Source: a virus. From it: 64,000 bases of DNA. The stretch is taken from IMG/VR virus record IMGVR_UViG_3300034375_007958, positions 62,001 through 126,000 of that record. The stretch is one strand, 5' to 3'. Positions 16,208-24,042 of this stretch are shown here, in pieces. Every line of letters starts with the position of its first letter. The stretch's first letter is position 1. The notes under the pieces were generated by a model that saw only the letters and a list, made by a program, of their open reading frames with translations, had not been told where the DNA came from and searched no databases. A program made the position numbers and the translations under genes.

Positions 16208-17335
16208 ATGATGGAATGTAAATTTTTAGAGCACGGCCTTGCCATTGGTTACAATCAAATAGTCAAACCTTGTTGTGCTTGGACGGCAGATGAAAACTAT
16301 AATAAAAGTTTTCATACTTCTAAGATTAATATTCAAAAGTTCCATAAATTAAAAGAAATATCAGATGCAAGGAATCAGTTAGCAAACAACGAATGGCCAG
16401 ATTCTTGTGCAGCATGTCGAGACATCGAACAGCAGGGAAGACAAGACAGCATGAGATATAACGCTGAGCAAGCATATGCCGAATTTAGTGACGGAGATAT
16501 TACACTTGAACTTAGACCAGGTAACACTTGTAACTTTGCTTGCCAAACCTGCTGGCCTGCGGCCAGCAGCAGGGTCAAACAATACTATATCAAACTTAAT
16601 TTAATCAAAGATACAGATATCAATGAAAATATTACTAATTTTGAATATCTTCTTGAACTTAACGACAGAATAAAAACCATAATCTTATTAGGCGGCGAAC
16701 CTTTCTATGATAAAAACTGTTTAAGGTTTTTAAAATTTGCAGAAACTAATTTAACTGCCAATATTATAATGTTTACTAATGGTAGTTGTATAGACTATGA
16801 CTTTATTAAAAACTATAAAGGAACTATAACATTAGTTTTTAGTTTGGACGCAGTTGGTGAATCAGCCGAGTATGTAAGGAATGGGACAGTATGGCAGGAA
16901 GTGCTCAACAACTACCTACAATGTAAGAAATATAACAATGTAGAACAACGAGTCAATATAACAACAAGTTCATACAATTATCATTTATTAGAAAAACTAA
17001 TAGACTTTCTAATAGAAGATTGGCCTAGTGTAGTAAGTTTTGGAGTTGCTCAACAAAAAGAAATGGGTGAAAAGTCTATACCGTTAGAGCACCGAGAACA
17101 AATTGTTATTAGTTTAAATCGTATAGTGAAAAAATTGTCTAATAGTTCTATAGAAGAAGGGCAAAGGCACAATGCTATAAATGCAATTGCCAGCATATCA
17201 AACAATCTTAGAAATCAACCGTTTGACAAAGAATTATTCAATTCATGGAAATCACTTACCCAGTCATTGGATCAATTAAAAAATCAAAAACCAGACGAGT
17301 TTCTTTCAATGATGCTGTCTGTAGAAGTTAATTAA
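16208..17335 (+). CDS. Radical SAM protein with extra Cys motifs
   Basis: 375 residues from MMECKFLEHGL. The radical SAM Fe-S motif is CNFACQTC (Cys108, 112, 115), with LGGEPFYD near 150 as the SAM-binding GGE motif. N-terminal PCC (22-23) and SCAAC (67-70) resemble the twitch-type family often annotated in phages. The enzyme would make a 5'-deoxyadenosyl radical. Substrate unknown. It is AT-rich, lies on the plus strand, and overlaps the 3' end of the converging asparagine-synthase-like gene by 30 nt. Not QueE, whose motif has a longer spacing. Confidence 0.85.
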   Translation: MMECKFLEHGLAIGYNQIVKPCCAWTADENYNKSFHTSKINIQKFHKLKEISDARNQLANNEWPDSCAACRDIEQQGRQDSMRYNAEQAYAEFSDGDITLELRPGNTCNFACQTCWPAASSRVKQYYIKLNLIKDTDINENITNFEYLLELNDRIKTIILLGGEPFYDKNCLRFLKFAETNLTANIIMFTNGSCIDYDFIKNYKGTITLVFSLDAVGESAEYVRNGTVWQEVLNNYLQCKKYNNVEQRVNITTSSYNYHLLEKLIDFLIEDWPSVVSFGVAQQKEMGEKSIPLEHREQIVISLNRIVKKLSNSSIEEGQRHNAINAIASISNNLRNQPFDKELFNSWKSLTQSLDQLKNQKPDEFLSMMLSVEVN

Positions 17336-18505
17336 ATTACTCATCATTGATGCTGTATTTTTTTGATGACTGATAAGGTTTACAAACTGAGGATTTATGT
17401 CTGAGATAAGACGTTTGCTAATATAACTATCAAATATTTGTTTGATTTGAACTTCGTAAGGCATTTGTAAAATTATTTTAAATATTTCTAAATCTCTTAA
17501 TGGAGTCCACGTGAGAGTATTTTCAATATGCCAATGTTGCCAGTCGTTAATTATAATATTGCACAACTTCCAAATTAATTCTTTTTTATTTAAATTTTTA
17601 TTCACTTCAAAATCACTAGCAAGATTTTCCACAACCTTTTTATGTTTTGGTAAACTAAAATAAGAATAATGAAGACTTGTAACGTCTTGATTCATTTTTA
17701 ATAAATCTGTTCCGTTATTTTGTAAAAATATGTTTGCAGTTACAGGACTTCGCAACATAAATTCATCACCTGGAGCACCGCTGGTAAGAATACAAGGATT
17801 TATCCAATGATGTATTTGCTTATATCCCCAATTATCTACAATATCTCCTGAATTCATTAACCAAAAGTCAGTATAATCAACATGAGCATACTTTATCAAT
17901 TTATAGTCTTGTGTATGTTTTTGTAAGAAACTATAAACCAATAAACTGTCAACTCCTCCACTAAGGAAAGTATGTATAGGTTTTCTAAATGCCATCGGCA
18001 AAGATGATCGTAAATCTATCAAGGACTTTGTTTTGCGATCTAATATAGATGCAATTGATTCTATCCCATATTCCAATGAAATTGTAGACACATCAATGGT
18101 CCCGATAGCATCAAATTTGTTTTCAATTATTTCAAAATTGTCAGTGATGGTTATAAGACTATCAGTCCAGGCTGTTCGATCTTGCTTGACAAGATTTGTA
18201 ACTTTGTTTCCGTTATTTAGATAGATCGGAAACGATCTATACCTGTCCGATTTAATACTAATTGTATTATCAGTTTTGTGATAAACAATAGCGCAATAGT
18301 TACCAGTCCGAGACGGTTCTGTTTCTGTTATTAATTCGTCAAGTAAATCACGCAGATGATGGTAATCCGCATAACCTTTATAAATTACTACATGTTTTTC
18401 GGTTTCATAGGTTTCCCAGCCAAAGTCAACTGAAATAAAGAAATTATCAAATTGAAAATCACAGACAAAGTTTTCCTGCTTTGTCTTGTCGATCGAGAAG
18501 AACAT
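17306..18505 (-). CDS. Asparagine-synthase-like ATP-pyrophosphatase protein
   Basis: 399 residues. PP-loop FLSGGVDSLL (180-189) marks the asparagine-synthetase C-terminal domain, which adenylates a carboxyl group. The N-terminal part (about 1-150) looks like a degenerate glutaminase region (RTGNYCAIV, DRYRSFPIY), but the catalytic Cys2 is missing, so it probably uses free ammonia or another nucleophile. Related proteins form amides, beta-lactams or lasso-peptide rings. AT-rich like the converging radical SAM gene. The product is unknown. Confidence 0.75.
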   Translation of the reverse strand: MFFSIDKTKQENFVCDFQFDNFFISVDFGWETYETEKHVVIYKGYADYHHLRDLLDELITETEPSRTGNYCAIVYHKTDNTISIKSDRYRSFPIYLNNGNKVTNLVKQDRTAWTDSLITITDNFEIIENKFDAIGTIDVSTISLEYGIESIASILDRKTKSLIDLRSSLPMAFRKPIHTFLSGGVDSLLVYSFLQKHTQDYKLIKYAHVDYTDFWLMNSGDIVDNWGYKQIHHWINPCILTSGAPGDEFMLRSPVTANIFLQNNGTDLLKMNQDVTSLHYSYFSLPKHKKVVENLASDFEVNKNLNKKELIWKLCNIIINDWQHWHIENTLTWTPLRDLEIFKIILQMPYEVQIKQIFDSYISKRLISDINPQFVNLISHQKNTASMMSNLINFYRQHH

Positions 18506-18526
18506 ACAAATAATTATTTTATTTGA

Positions 18527-19024
18527 TTAACACTTGTAGAAATCTTGATGACGAAACCAACGTTTCTGTCCGTAGGCAATTTTTAAACACAGCCCGTATT
18601 CAGCAAACCGATCGCGCCAACTGAAAAAACTTGGACCATGGGCACCGCTTAGTCTGGGCATGCCCTTGTTGTATTGAGATTCATATTCAAATCTGTAAAC
18701 ATCCCATTGCCATTGATGTACCATTTCATGTGCCAGAGTGTTTACAAACCACTGAGCACAGAACCATTTATCACTTAATCTAATTTTACAGTGACTACGA
18801 GTTGGTTGCAGTTCTTCTTCCCATTCACACATGCCCCAACATTTACGAATAGTGCCTAACCTAATAATAGGGCGCCTTAACTGACCATTAAAAACATAGT
18901 AGTTTATTTTGTCGTAATACCACTCCACTTCCCGTTGTGAGGGACGAAAGGATCTGCGGCGTTGATAAGTAATCGAAGGCAATGGACTACTCATCACTGC
19001 TTTCAGTGGGTTTGGTCTAGCCAT
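18527..19024 (-). CDS. SprT-like zinc metalloprotease
   Basis: 165 residues. HEMVH (99-103) plus His129 in GAHGPSF match SprT/Spartan-type metal ligands. The N-terminus is basic. Family members cleave DNA-protein crosslinks. In a phage it may clear roadblocks or process proteins. Its ribosome site AGGAG is in the 3' arm of an upstream terminator-like hairpin whose loop holds a late-type promoter. Confidence 0.82.
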   Translation of the reverse strand: MARPNPLKAVMSSPLPSITYQRRRSFRPSQREVEWYYDKINYYVFNGQLRRPIIRLGTIRKCWGMCEWEEELQPTRSHCKIRLSDKWFCAQWFVNTLAHEMVHQWQWDVYRFEYESQYNKGMPRLSGAHGPSFFSWRDRFAEYGLCLKIAYGQKRWFRHQDFYKC

Positions 19025-19030
19025 TAAAAA

Positions 19031-19064
19031 ATGCTCCTAGAGTATTTATTGACCCCAGGAGCAT
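19031..19064 (-). terminator. Terminator hairpin containing a late promoter and a ribosome site
   Basis: Minus strand ATGCTCCT...AGGAGCAT with T6. The loop contains AATAAATA (19043-19050) and the 3' arm supplies AGGAG for the SprT-like gene. Transcripts from upstream would stop or have the site sequestered, whereas those starting inside the loop would lack the 5' arm. Confidence 0.65.
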
Positions 19065-19080
19065 TCGTCATACTACCACT

Positions 19081-19947
19081 TTAAGTGTTGGATTTTGTCT
19101 CTTCCGCCAAAGGTTTGAGTGGAGTACCGGGCACAATGGGTTCAACTTTTGCACCGTTCATTGGCTCCGGAGTGGCCTGTACCTGACTTTGCTCAGGAAC
19201 CACTATCTTTTCACCGGGACTCAACGTTTGACTAGCAGGTACACTTGGCGTAACCGGTAGTGGAGCACTCTGTTTGAGTTGATCTTCCCTGCGTTGTTGT
19301 TCTGCCAGTTCACGTTCACGGCGTTCCTGGGTTTGACGTTGCAGTTCTTCAAACGCACGTTGCTGACGAATCTCTGCTTCACGTTTGGCCTGGCGTGCTT
19401 CACGCTCTTTACGCAAAGGATTGTTTTCGTCCAATGGTAACGCAACCAACATGTAGACTTTGTATCTGCGCCCATCATATTCTGCATGAGTGTCTACACG
19501 TTTCGTACCAATTAACTGTCCGTTAGCAGTTTTCTTTACTACCATTTCGGTAGTTTCGTTTAGACTTTCATCACGCTCAAGAGCATAACTCTTAGTAAGA
19601 CTTTCAATCTCACTGTTGGCAATTTCTACTAGCCTGCGCTCTGCATACAGCCTTGCTTTGTCGTAGGCCAATTGTTCGTTCATACTGGTAGCAACACCGA
19701 CCGCAAAAATAGAGTCTGGGGATTCGGGCAAGCGCAAGACCCAACTGGGAGCACCAGTGGTATTTGCTTTTGCTTCTGCATCACGTTGTGCCAATTGTTG
19801 TGCTAACTTGGTGTTTTGCTCAATCAAGGCCTGATGCTTGAGATAAAACTCATTGGTTTCAGATGGCGGATTAGCCGGATTAGTTTGTGCTGATACAGTT
19901 ACACTGACTGCTGTCAATGCGGCTAAGGTTACAAGTTTCAGTTTCAT
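19081..19947 (-). CDS. Exported LPP20-like coiled-coil protein
   Basis: 288 residues. Signal peptide MKLKLVTLAALTAVSVTVSA, mature QTNPA. The middle (about 68-165: PDSIFAVGVATS, then YDKARLYAERRLVE and RRYKVYMLVALP) resembles LPP20-type envelope proteins. It is followed by a charged coiled coil (about 170-215) and a Pro-rich tail. Periplasmic, possibly envelope-associated. Directly preceded by a consensus early promoter. Confidence 0.6.
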   Translation of the reverse strand: MKLKLVTLAALTAVSVTVSAQTNPANPPSETNEFYLKHQALIEQNTKLAQQLAQRDAEAKANTTGAPSWVLRLPESPDSIFAVGVATSMNEQLAYDKARLYAERRLVEIANSEIESLTKSYALERDESLNETTEMVVKKTANGQLIGTKRVDTHAEYDGRRYKVYMLVALPLDENNPLRKEREARQAKREAEIRQQRAFEELQRQTQERRERELAEQQRREDQLKQSAPLPVTPSVPASQTLSPGEKIVVPEQSQVQATPEPMNGAKVEPIVPGTPLKPLAEETKSNT

Positions 19948-19980
19948 TTACTCTCTCCAAGAGCAGTTAATCGATAAGCA

Positions 19981-20009
19981 ATTATAACAAATCCGTTAAA
20001 ATTTGTCAA
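19981..20009 (-). promoter_or_regulatory. Consensus early promoter
   Basis: TTGACA (20004-20009), 17-nt spacer, TATAAT (19981-19986), ahead of the exported LPP20-like gene. Confidence 0.88.
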
Positions 20010-20379
20010 TAACTCGCCACGCATTTGGTTGTACTTCACAGATAATTCCTTGGTACTGTACCAAATCTCTTTCTGCCGTTCCGGATTCCAAAAACCAACG
20101 ACAACGGTTTCCACGATAAGCAAAGTCCTGTTTGATTACGGGATGTTCACGTACCCAACTTTCCCTTACCAAATCTCCAATTCGAACCTGTCGTACAGTC
20201 TGCCCGGGTTCTTCAACACAGCGCTCACGTTGATAAGTGCTGATTGAACCATTGGCACTCTGTTCAGTATTACGCTCATACCGACATTCAGTTCTGCCTT
20301 CCAGCGTCTGTGCCTCCACGGTAGAGTAAATGCAGGCAACTACAACCAGTCCTAGTAACAGTTTGTTCTTAGCTGCCAT
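19996..20379 (-). CDS. Exported Cys-containing protein
   Basis: 127 residues. Signal peptide MAAKNKLLLGLVVVACIYSTVEA, mature part with four Cys likely forming disulfides (ECRYE, ERCVE, NRCRW, IICEV). Unrecognised. Overlaps the upstream lipoprotein gene by 28 nt. Confidence 0.6.
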   Translation of the reverse strand: MAAKNKLLLGLVVVACIYSTVEAQTLEGRTECRYERNTEQSANGSISTYQRERCVEEPGQTVRQVRIGDLVRESWVREHPVIKQDFAYRGNRCRWFLESGTAERDLVQYQGIICEVQPNAWRVIDKF

Positions 20380-20681
20380 ATTTTACTCCGTGCTACTGCA
20401 TTCAAACGCCTGTCATAGTCATTGAGGTGTTCGGGATGTCTGGGCTGGTTGCCCACTTTACTTTCAATGAAAGCGATGATAACATCCTTCTTCCTGCAAT
20501 CTAAACCAATGTTGGCGATTTGTTGAAAGTCCACTGCCTGCACTGCTTGATTAACCATGGGCCCTCGGTCTTGATAAACAACGACGTTGGGATTGGTAGG
20601 AGGTTGCGGCGGTGCATATCCTAATTGCGGGCCACAGCCATTGATCAAGGTGCAGACAATGCCTGCAACAAAACTGCTCAT
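20352..20681 (-). CDS. Probable lipoprotein
   Basis: 109 residues. N-terminal hydrophobic segment ends with the lipobox-like LINGC (Cys16), followed by a Pro-rich linker. The ATG overlaps the preceding stop (ATGA). Envelope location inferred; function unknown. Confidence 0.55.
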   Translation of the reverse strand: MSSFVAGIVCTLINGCGPQLGYAPPQPPTNPNVVVYQDRGPMVNQAVQAVDFQQIANIGLDCRKKDVIIAFIESKVGNQPRHPEHLNDYDRRLNAVARSKIWQLRTNCY

Positions 20682-20833
20682 CGCGATTTATATCCCGTCA
20701 TGACGTCCTGTAAGGCTGTGGTTGCTACCACAGGTTCGCATTTAGTGTTTTTTACTACATAACGCACAGCCGCTTTCATGTCCATCTGAAAATGAAAAAT
20801 TGCCTCGTTTGCGTATTTAAGAATTTTGTCCAT
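20678..20833 (-). CDS. Small soluble protein
   Basis: 51 residues from MDKILKYANEAIFHF. Amphipathic, helical. Coupled to the lipoprotein gene by a 4-nt overlap. Unknown. Confidence 0.5.
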   Translation of the reverse strand: MDKILKYANEAIFHFQMDMKAAVRYVVKNTKCEPVVATTALQDVMTGYKSR

Positions 20834-20834
20834 G

Positions 20835-21425
20835 TTAGTCCTCGTCTTTCCAAATTGATTTAGGGTCATGCGGTTTTAGATTACGTTCTTCAACGCCGTC
20901 TTCGTACCATTCTACAAACTCATCTTCATCCTCCAGTTCTTCTGAATTACGAATATCTTCTGCAATGCCAAAACAGTCGTTTAATTCTTCTGGCAGAATG
21001 TCCTCAAGTTCGTCTGCTGAACGCCCGTCAAAGTCATAATGATCTGTGCCAGCCCAACTTGTATAAACGCCAGCAAATCCCACACCAGGTTCGTAGTACA
21101 TTAGGTCGACATCAAAACCCTGTTCTGTGAGTTCTTCCGCAATTGCGTCTGGAGGTCCCCAGGCAGTGTCAAAGTTTAGATGTACAGTGCTCATGCCCTC
21201 TTCGGGGTCGCCGTCATCTATGGTAAATTCGCCAGGATCGGTGTCCCACTTGGTCCCCCAGTTTTCTATGTTCCATCCGTACCAATTTTCTTCTTGGTCA
21301 GCAGGACGCGGTTTGATGACGTTAAAAAATGCATCTTCGTCCGCTTTACCAATTCGGTCAAATAAGTCATGAACCTGTTTGCTGGGTCCACGCACTGTCA
21401 TAGTATTCATACACCAATTAGGCAT
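20835..21425 (-). CDS. Api92/YubB-type ferredoxin-like protein (DUF1281)
   Basis: 196 residues. MPNWCMNTMTVRG start is diagnostic of the YubB/Api92 family seen in phages and plasmids. The middle contains MSTVHLNFDTAWGPP and a repeated acidic C-terminus. Function unknown. ATG of MPNW chosen over an in-frame upstream ATG because the family begins there. It overlaps the preceding gene by 8 nt. Confidence 0.75.
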   Translation of the reverse strand: MPNWCMNTMTVRGPSKQVHDLFDRIGKADEDAFFNVIKPRPADQEENWYGWNIENWGTKWDTDPGEFTIDDGDPEEGMSTVHLNFDTAWGPPDAIAEELTEQGFDVDLMYYEPGVGFAGVYTSWAGTDHYDFDGRSADELEDILPEELNDCFGIAEDIRNSEELEDEDEFVEWYEDGVEERNLKPHDPKSIWKDED

Positions 21426-21672
21426 GTCGTACTCGCTCAATTACTTCACGGGCTTGAGGAAATTCTGTCATTGATTCTGTTTCTTCATCAAGTACAGCCA
21501 AGGCCAAGGTTTCTAATAAAGCCAAACCGTACTGAACATCTTCGTGTCCCACAGTTTCTGCAAACTCTCGCATGTCTTCTTTGGTTTCCAAATTCATAAT
21601 AATCTGCAAATCGGTTATTTGATACTGGTCAAATCCATAACGCCCGTAATCAACTCTTTGTTTCTTGCTCAT
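21418..21672 (-). CDS. Hypothetical acidic protein
   Basis: 84 residues from MSKKQRVDYGRYGFDQ. Helical, acidic, soluble, not recognised. Sits in a chain of overlapping small genes. Confidence 0.55.
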   Translation of the reverse strand: MSKKQRVDYGRYGFDQYQITDLQIIMNLETKEDMREFAETVGHEDVQYGLALLETLALAVLDEETESMTEFPQAREVIERVRHA

Positions 21673-21673
21673 G

Positions 21674-21814
21674 TTATTCGCCTCGCAATCTTTTTTCAAT
21701 TAGTTCTCGCTGACGTTTAATTTCTTCTGCCTGCTCGTCAATCTGTTTTTTCTGATGCTCAATATCTTCTTTCTGTTGTTGAGCATTTTCTCGATTTACG
21801 TCTTCCTGTTTCAT
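21674..21814 (-). CDS. Small coiled-coil protein (46 residues)
   Basis: MKQEDVNRENAQQQKEDIE start, almost entirely Lys/Glu/Gln with heptad-like spacing, ending KRLRGE. ATG at 21814; the stop is immediately before the next start. Probably a helical accessory peptide. Confidence 0.5.
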   Translation of the reverse strand: MKQEDVNRENAQQQKEDIEHQKKQIDEQAEEIKRQRELIEKRLRGE

Positions 21815-21828
21815 TTTAACTAAACTCC

Positions 21829-21987
21829 TTAGTTGATGCCACAGGCACGGAAAAAACGATCTTGATCAAAACGCTGATTGGCTTCCTTGCAGGCACTAGC
21901 AACGGCAACTGCCGCTTGCAGACGTGCATTGGTGTCCATCATACTACTGATGTACTTGGCGAGTAGTTCAAAGTGTTTCTTAGACAT
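21829..21987 (-). CDS. Small conserved phage protein (52 residues)
   Basis: MSKKHFELLAKYISSMMD start with AAGGAG upstream, and ANQRFDQDRFFRACGI near the end. Similar short proteins with an NxRFDxxRFxxACG end occur in many phages. Function unknown. Behind the first of three duplicated AGTACT promoter cassettes. Confidence 0.65.
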   Translation of the reverse strand: MSKKHFELLAKYISSMMDTNARLQAAVAVASACKEANQRFDQDRFFRACGIN

Positions 21988-22065
21988 ACTGTGGCTCCTT
22001 TTGTTTCAATGTAAGTCAATTATAAGCGAAAATGGTATTTTCGAGCAAGTACTACTTAAGTACTA
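21988..22065 (-). promoter_or_regulatory. AGTACT promoter cassette, copy 1
   Basis: TTGCTC (22043-22048), 18-nt spacer, TATAAT (22019-22024), with AGTACTTAAGTAGTACT upstream and a leader ending in AAAAGGAG. About 78 bp, repeated at 22242-22318 and 22460-22536. Confidence 0.82.
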
Positions 22066-22241
22066 GCACATGCCCATGCAACTATTTTATGACCTTCGGT
22101 CTCTGCCTTAGCCTCTGCCATAGCCTGGGCACTTTCTAAACTCATTGCAAACACTTTGATTTCATACCAAGCGCCAGTCTCAAACTTCACACCGAGTTTA
22201 TGCCACACAGCCCGCTTACCAATGTTATCATATGCGTACAT
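22056..22241 (-). CDS. Small protein in promoter-cassette series
   Basis: 61 residues from MYAYDNIGKRAVWHKLGV. The in-frame upstream ATG overlaps the AAGGAG ribosome site, so the ATG at 22241 is the start. Contains AMSLESAQAMAEAKAE helix. Its TAA stop lies inside the next AGTACT box. Unknown. Confidence 0.6.
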   Translation of the reverse strand: MYAYDNIGKRAVWHKLGVKFETGAWYEIKVFAMSLESAQAMAEAKAETEGHKIVAWACAST

Positions 22242-22318
22242 TTCAAACTCCTTTTGTTTCAATGTAAGTCAATTATAAGCGAAAATGGTATTTTCGAGCA
22301 AGTACTACTTTAGTACTA
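22242..22318 (-). promoter_or_regulatory. AGTACT promoter cassette, copy 2
   Basis: TTGCTC (22296-22301), 18-nt spacer, TATAAT (22272-22277), with TAGTACTAAAGTAGTACT upstream. Nearly identical to copy 1. Confidence 0.82.
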
Positions 22319-22459
22319 ACACATACCCAGGCAAATTACCCAAGCTCCAGGATACATGGACTGTAGTGCTCGGGCACATTCACTGTCACTGTAACCAGAC
22401 ATTGTGGTTTCAATTTCGCCGCCGCCTTGCAGTTTTACTCGATATCTCCAGGTGTACAT
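22316..22459 (-). CDS. Small protein in promoter-cassette series (47 residues)
   Basis: MYTWRYRVKLQGGGEIETTM, ends PGAWVICLGMC. CAAAAGGAGTTTGAA lies before the ATG at 22459. The TAG stop is the first three bases of the following AGTACT box. Its beta-alpha layout resembles that of the gene at 22056, so the two may be distant paralogues. Unknown. Confidence 0.55.
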   Translation of the reverse strand: MYTWRYRVKLQGGGEIETTMSGYSDSECARALQSMYPGAWVICLGMC

Positions 22460-22536
22460 TTCAAACTCCTTTTGTTTCAATGTAAGTGTATTATAAGCGA
22501 AAATGGTATTTTAGAGCAAGTACTACTTTAGTATTA
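22460..22536 (-). promoter_or_regulatory. AGTACT promoter cassette, copy 3
   Basis: TTGCTC (22514-22519), 18-nt spacer, TATAAT (22490-22495), upstream box TAATACTAAAGTAGTACT. Confidence 0.8.
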
Positions 22537-23265
22537 CCAAAACCCGGGCCAAGCGCAGTAACGAATAACACGTCTGTATAACCTATGAATGGTTACGGTA
22601 AATTCATTGGGGGGTTTGCCCGATTTGTGTTTTCGTTCAATGTTATGGAGCAGCCTTATCAGTTCATTGACTTCGTCTCGTGTGATGCTGACACTGGGAC
22701 TGGCCGCAGTTATAGGTCTGCCACGACGACTCATGAAACCCAGTTTCCAAAGAGTTTCAATCTGTTGACGACGGTTGGAGATTTTTTCGCCAGTCTCGGT
22801 GTTGTAAAATCCTCGGCGTTTGGGCAACACCCAACACCCGCCCATGCGCCAACTGTCAAACTGACTAGCATACCGGTCGGTGTCATCACCTTGATAATTA
22901 CGTTCATTCATTATTGATGACAGACTCTGATCTCGGTAGTAATAGTGGTCTGTGGCATTTTCTCGGTAAGTGTGATAATCATCTATCATTCTTACAGTGA
23001 TAAACTCAGTTTTAAGTATTTCGTGATCATGCCCAACAAATTGTACACCATAGTCGGTGATGATAAAGTAGGGCGCTCTGTGTCGACGGGCAAACTCGCG
23101 AAGATACTCGAAGTTAGTTTCACTGTCCTGTGCCGCAGTTTCTGACAGCGTAAAAGTCAGCAATTGGTCACTTTCACGAGTGGCACCGGAGTTATAACGA
23201 TACCAATGCCTAGACTTTAGACGTTCAACTGCATCGTTATAGAGAAAAAGATTGCCCAGTTTCAT
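22534..23265 (-). CDS. Hypothetical protein
   Basis: 243 residues, MKLGNLFLYNDAVERLKSRH. Rich in Arg, Tyr and His, with no hydrophobic segment. RRQQIETLWKLGFMSRRGRPI suggests a nucleic-acid-binding helix. Not recognised. Overlaps the preceding small gene by 4 nt. Confidence 0.6.
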   Translation of the reverse strand: MKLGNLFLYNDAVERLKSRHWYRYNSGATRESDQLLTFTLSETAAQDSETNFEYLREFARRHRAPYFIITDYGVQFVGHDHEILKTEFITVRMIDDYHTYRENATDHYYYRDQSLSSIMNERNYQGDDTDRYASQFDSWRMGGCWVLPKRRGFYNTETGEKISNRRQQIETLWKLGFMSRRGRPITAASPSVSITRDEVNELIRLLHNIERKHKSGKPPNEFTVTIHRLYRRVIRYCAWPGFW

Positions 23266-23462
23266 CGTGCCAATACCTTGAAGTCTTGTTGTTGCAATTC
23301 CAGGACTTCTTCATGACTGACATAAAAGTCCGTGGTGGGGTCGTAGTATTCGCCCTGCTTTGGGTCATAGTAAAGAACTCTGCCCGAACTGTAATAAAAA
23401 GGCCCTTCCAAACCCTTGCGGGGTTCAAACTTGCGAGCAGGTGTGAAACTATAGTGTGCCAT
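23262..23462 (-). CDS. Small Tyr-rich protein
   Basis: 66 residues from MAHYSFTPARKF. Repeats of YY and YDP motifs, soluble. Immediately behind a consensus early promoter. Unknown. Confidence 0.55.
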   Translation of the reverse strand: MAHYSFTPARKFEPRKGLEGPFYYSSGRVLYYDPKQGEYYDPTTDFYVSHEEVLELQQQDFKVLAR

Positions 23463-23490
23463 TCAGGCTCCAACTAATTACGATATGGTA

Positions 23491-23519
23491 ATTGTACTAA
23501 AATAGGGAATTCGTGTCAA
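23491..23519 (-). promoter_or_regulatory. Consensus early promoter
   Basis: TTGACA (23514-23519), 17-nt spacer, TACAAT (23491-23496). Directly follows the phasin terminator. Confidence 0.85.
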
Positions 23520-23523
23520 CCAA

Positions 23524-23549
23524 TAAAAAACCCGCACTAGGCGGGTTTA
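23524..23549 (-). terminator. Terminator of the phasin-like gene
   Basis: Minus strand CCCGC-CTAGT-GCGGG hairpin followed by T6. Confidence 0.88.
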
Positions 23550-23569
23550 TCTATAATACTAAAGTATTA

Positions 23570-23848
23570 TTATTTGGCTTTGGCTGTAGCAGTTTGAAAT
23601 GCTTTGGTCATGTCATTGCCAAATTTAATAAAGTCAAACTTAGCAAAAGTTTCAAAAGCCTGTTGTGCTTGCTTACCAACAATAGCCATGCTTTCTGTCG
23701 CCAACTTGGTAGCATCTTTAGCATAGTCTGTTTGAATGTCAATATAACGGTTCATGACGTCAGCCATGTCTTCTTGACGAACAAAGGTTTTTACGAATTC
23801 TTTTTTGCCTGTTTGAACGGCGTCGATTACTGTATCCATTGTGAACAT
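23570..23848 (-). CDS. Phasin-like protein
   Basis: 92 residues, MFTMDTVIDAVQTGKKEFVK, entirely amphipathic helix with Ala-rich repeats (KLATESMAIVGKQAQQAFE), like the phasins that coat polyhydroxybutyrate granules. Family assignment is by pattern. A phasin would suggest a PHB-storing host. Alternatives are a generic coiled-coil or DNA-associated helical protein. It has both a strong early and a late-type promoter and its own terminator, so expression should be high. Confidence 0.5.
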   Translation of the reverse strand: MFTMDTVIDAVQTGKKEFVKTFVRQEDMADVMNRYIDIQTDYAKDATKLATESMAIVGKQAQQAFETFAKFDFIKFGNDMTKAFQTATAKAK

Positions 23849-23910
23849 TGTGTTTCTCCTTAAGACGAAATGTTACTGTGAGACCCGCACCATGCAGCAT
23901 CTCTACAAAG

Positions 23911-23975
23911 TATTTATATTGTACACAGGCACAAAAACAAAGTCAAGTGCAGAATTAGTACCTGAATACTAATTC
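23911..23975 (-). promoter_or_regulatory. Dual early/late promoter with palindromic operator, phasin-like gene
   Basis: TTGACT (23941-23946), 17-nt spacer, TACAAT (23918-23923) overlapping TATAAATA (23911-23918). Just upstream is a perfect 9-bp inverted repeat GAATTAGTA/TACTAATTC (23952-23975), a variant of the AGTACT box. Confidence 0.7.
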
Positions 23976-24004
23976 TTAATAATTTTTTTCCTTACCGCAC
24001 GGGT

Positions 24005-24012
24005 CGTAAATA
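24005..24012 (+). promoter_or_regulatory. Late-type promoter of the YhhQ-like gene
   Basis: CGTAAATA about 30 nt before the ATG, which is preceded by AAGGAG. Confidence 0.4.
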
Positions 24013-24042
24013 ATACACTAATCAACGAACAAGGAGATCTCA

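Noticed and set aside
16208-17335. QueE (7-carboxy-7-deazaguanine synthase), given the YhhQ-like transporter in the window
   Set aside because: The Fe-S motif is CX3CX2C with additional Cys motifs and the length is 375 residues, unlike QueE.
17306-18505. QueC for the same pathway
   Set aside because: The PP-loop and surrounding domain follow asparagine synthetase; the QueC zinc-binding Cys cluster is absent.
21988-22536. CRISPR-like or mobile element from three spaced repeats
   Set aside because: The repeats contain promoters and ribosome sites directly before ORFs; there are only three, with genes rather than spacers between them.
23952-23975. Rho-independent terminator for plus-strand transcription (palindrome followed by T-tract)
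   Set aside because: The stem is AT-rich and there is no plus-strand gene immediately upstream; its place next to the phasin -35 element fits an operator better.
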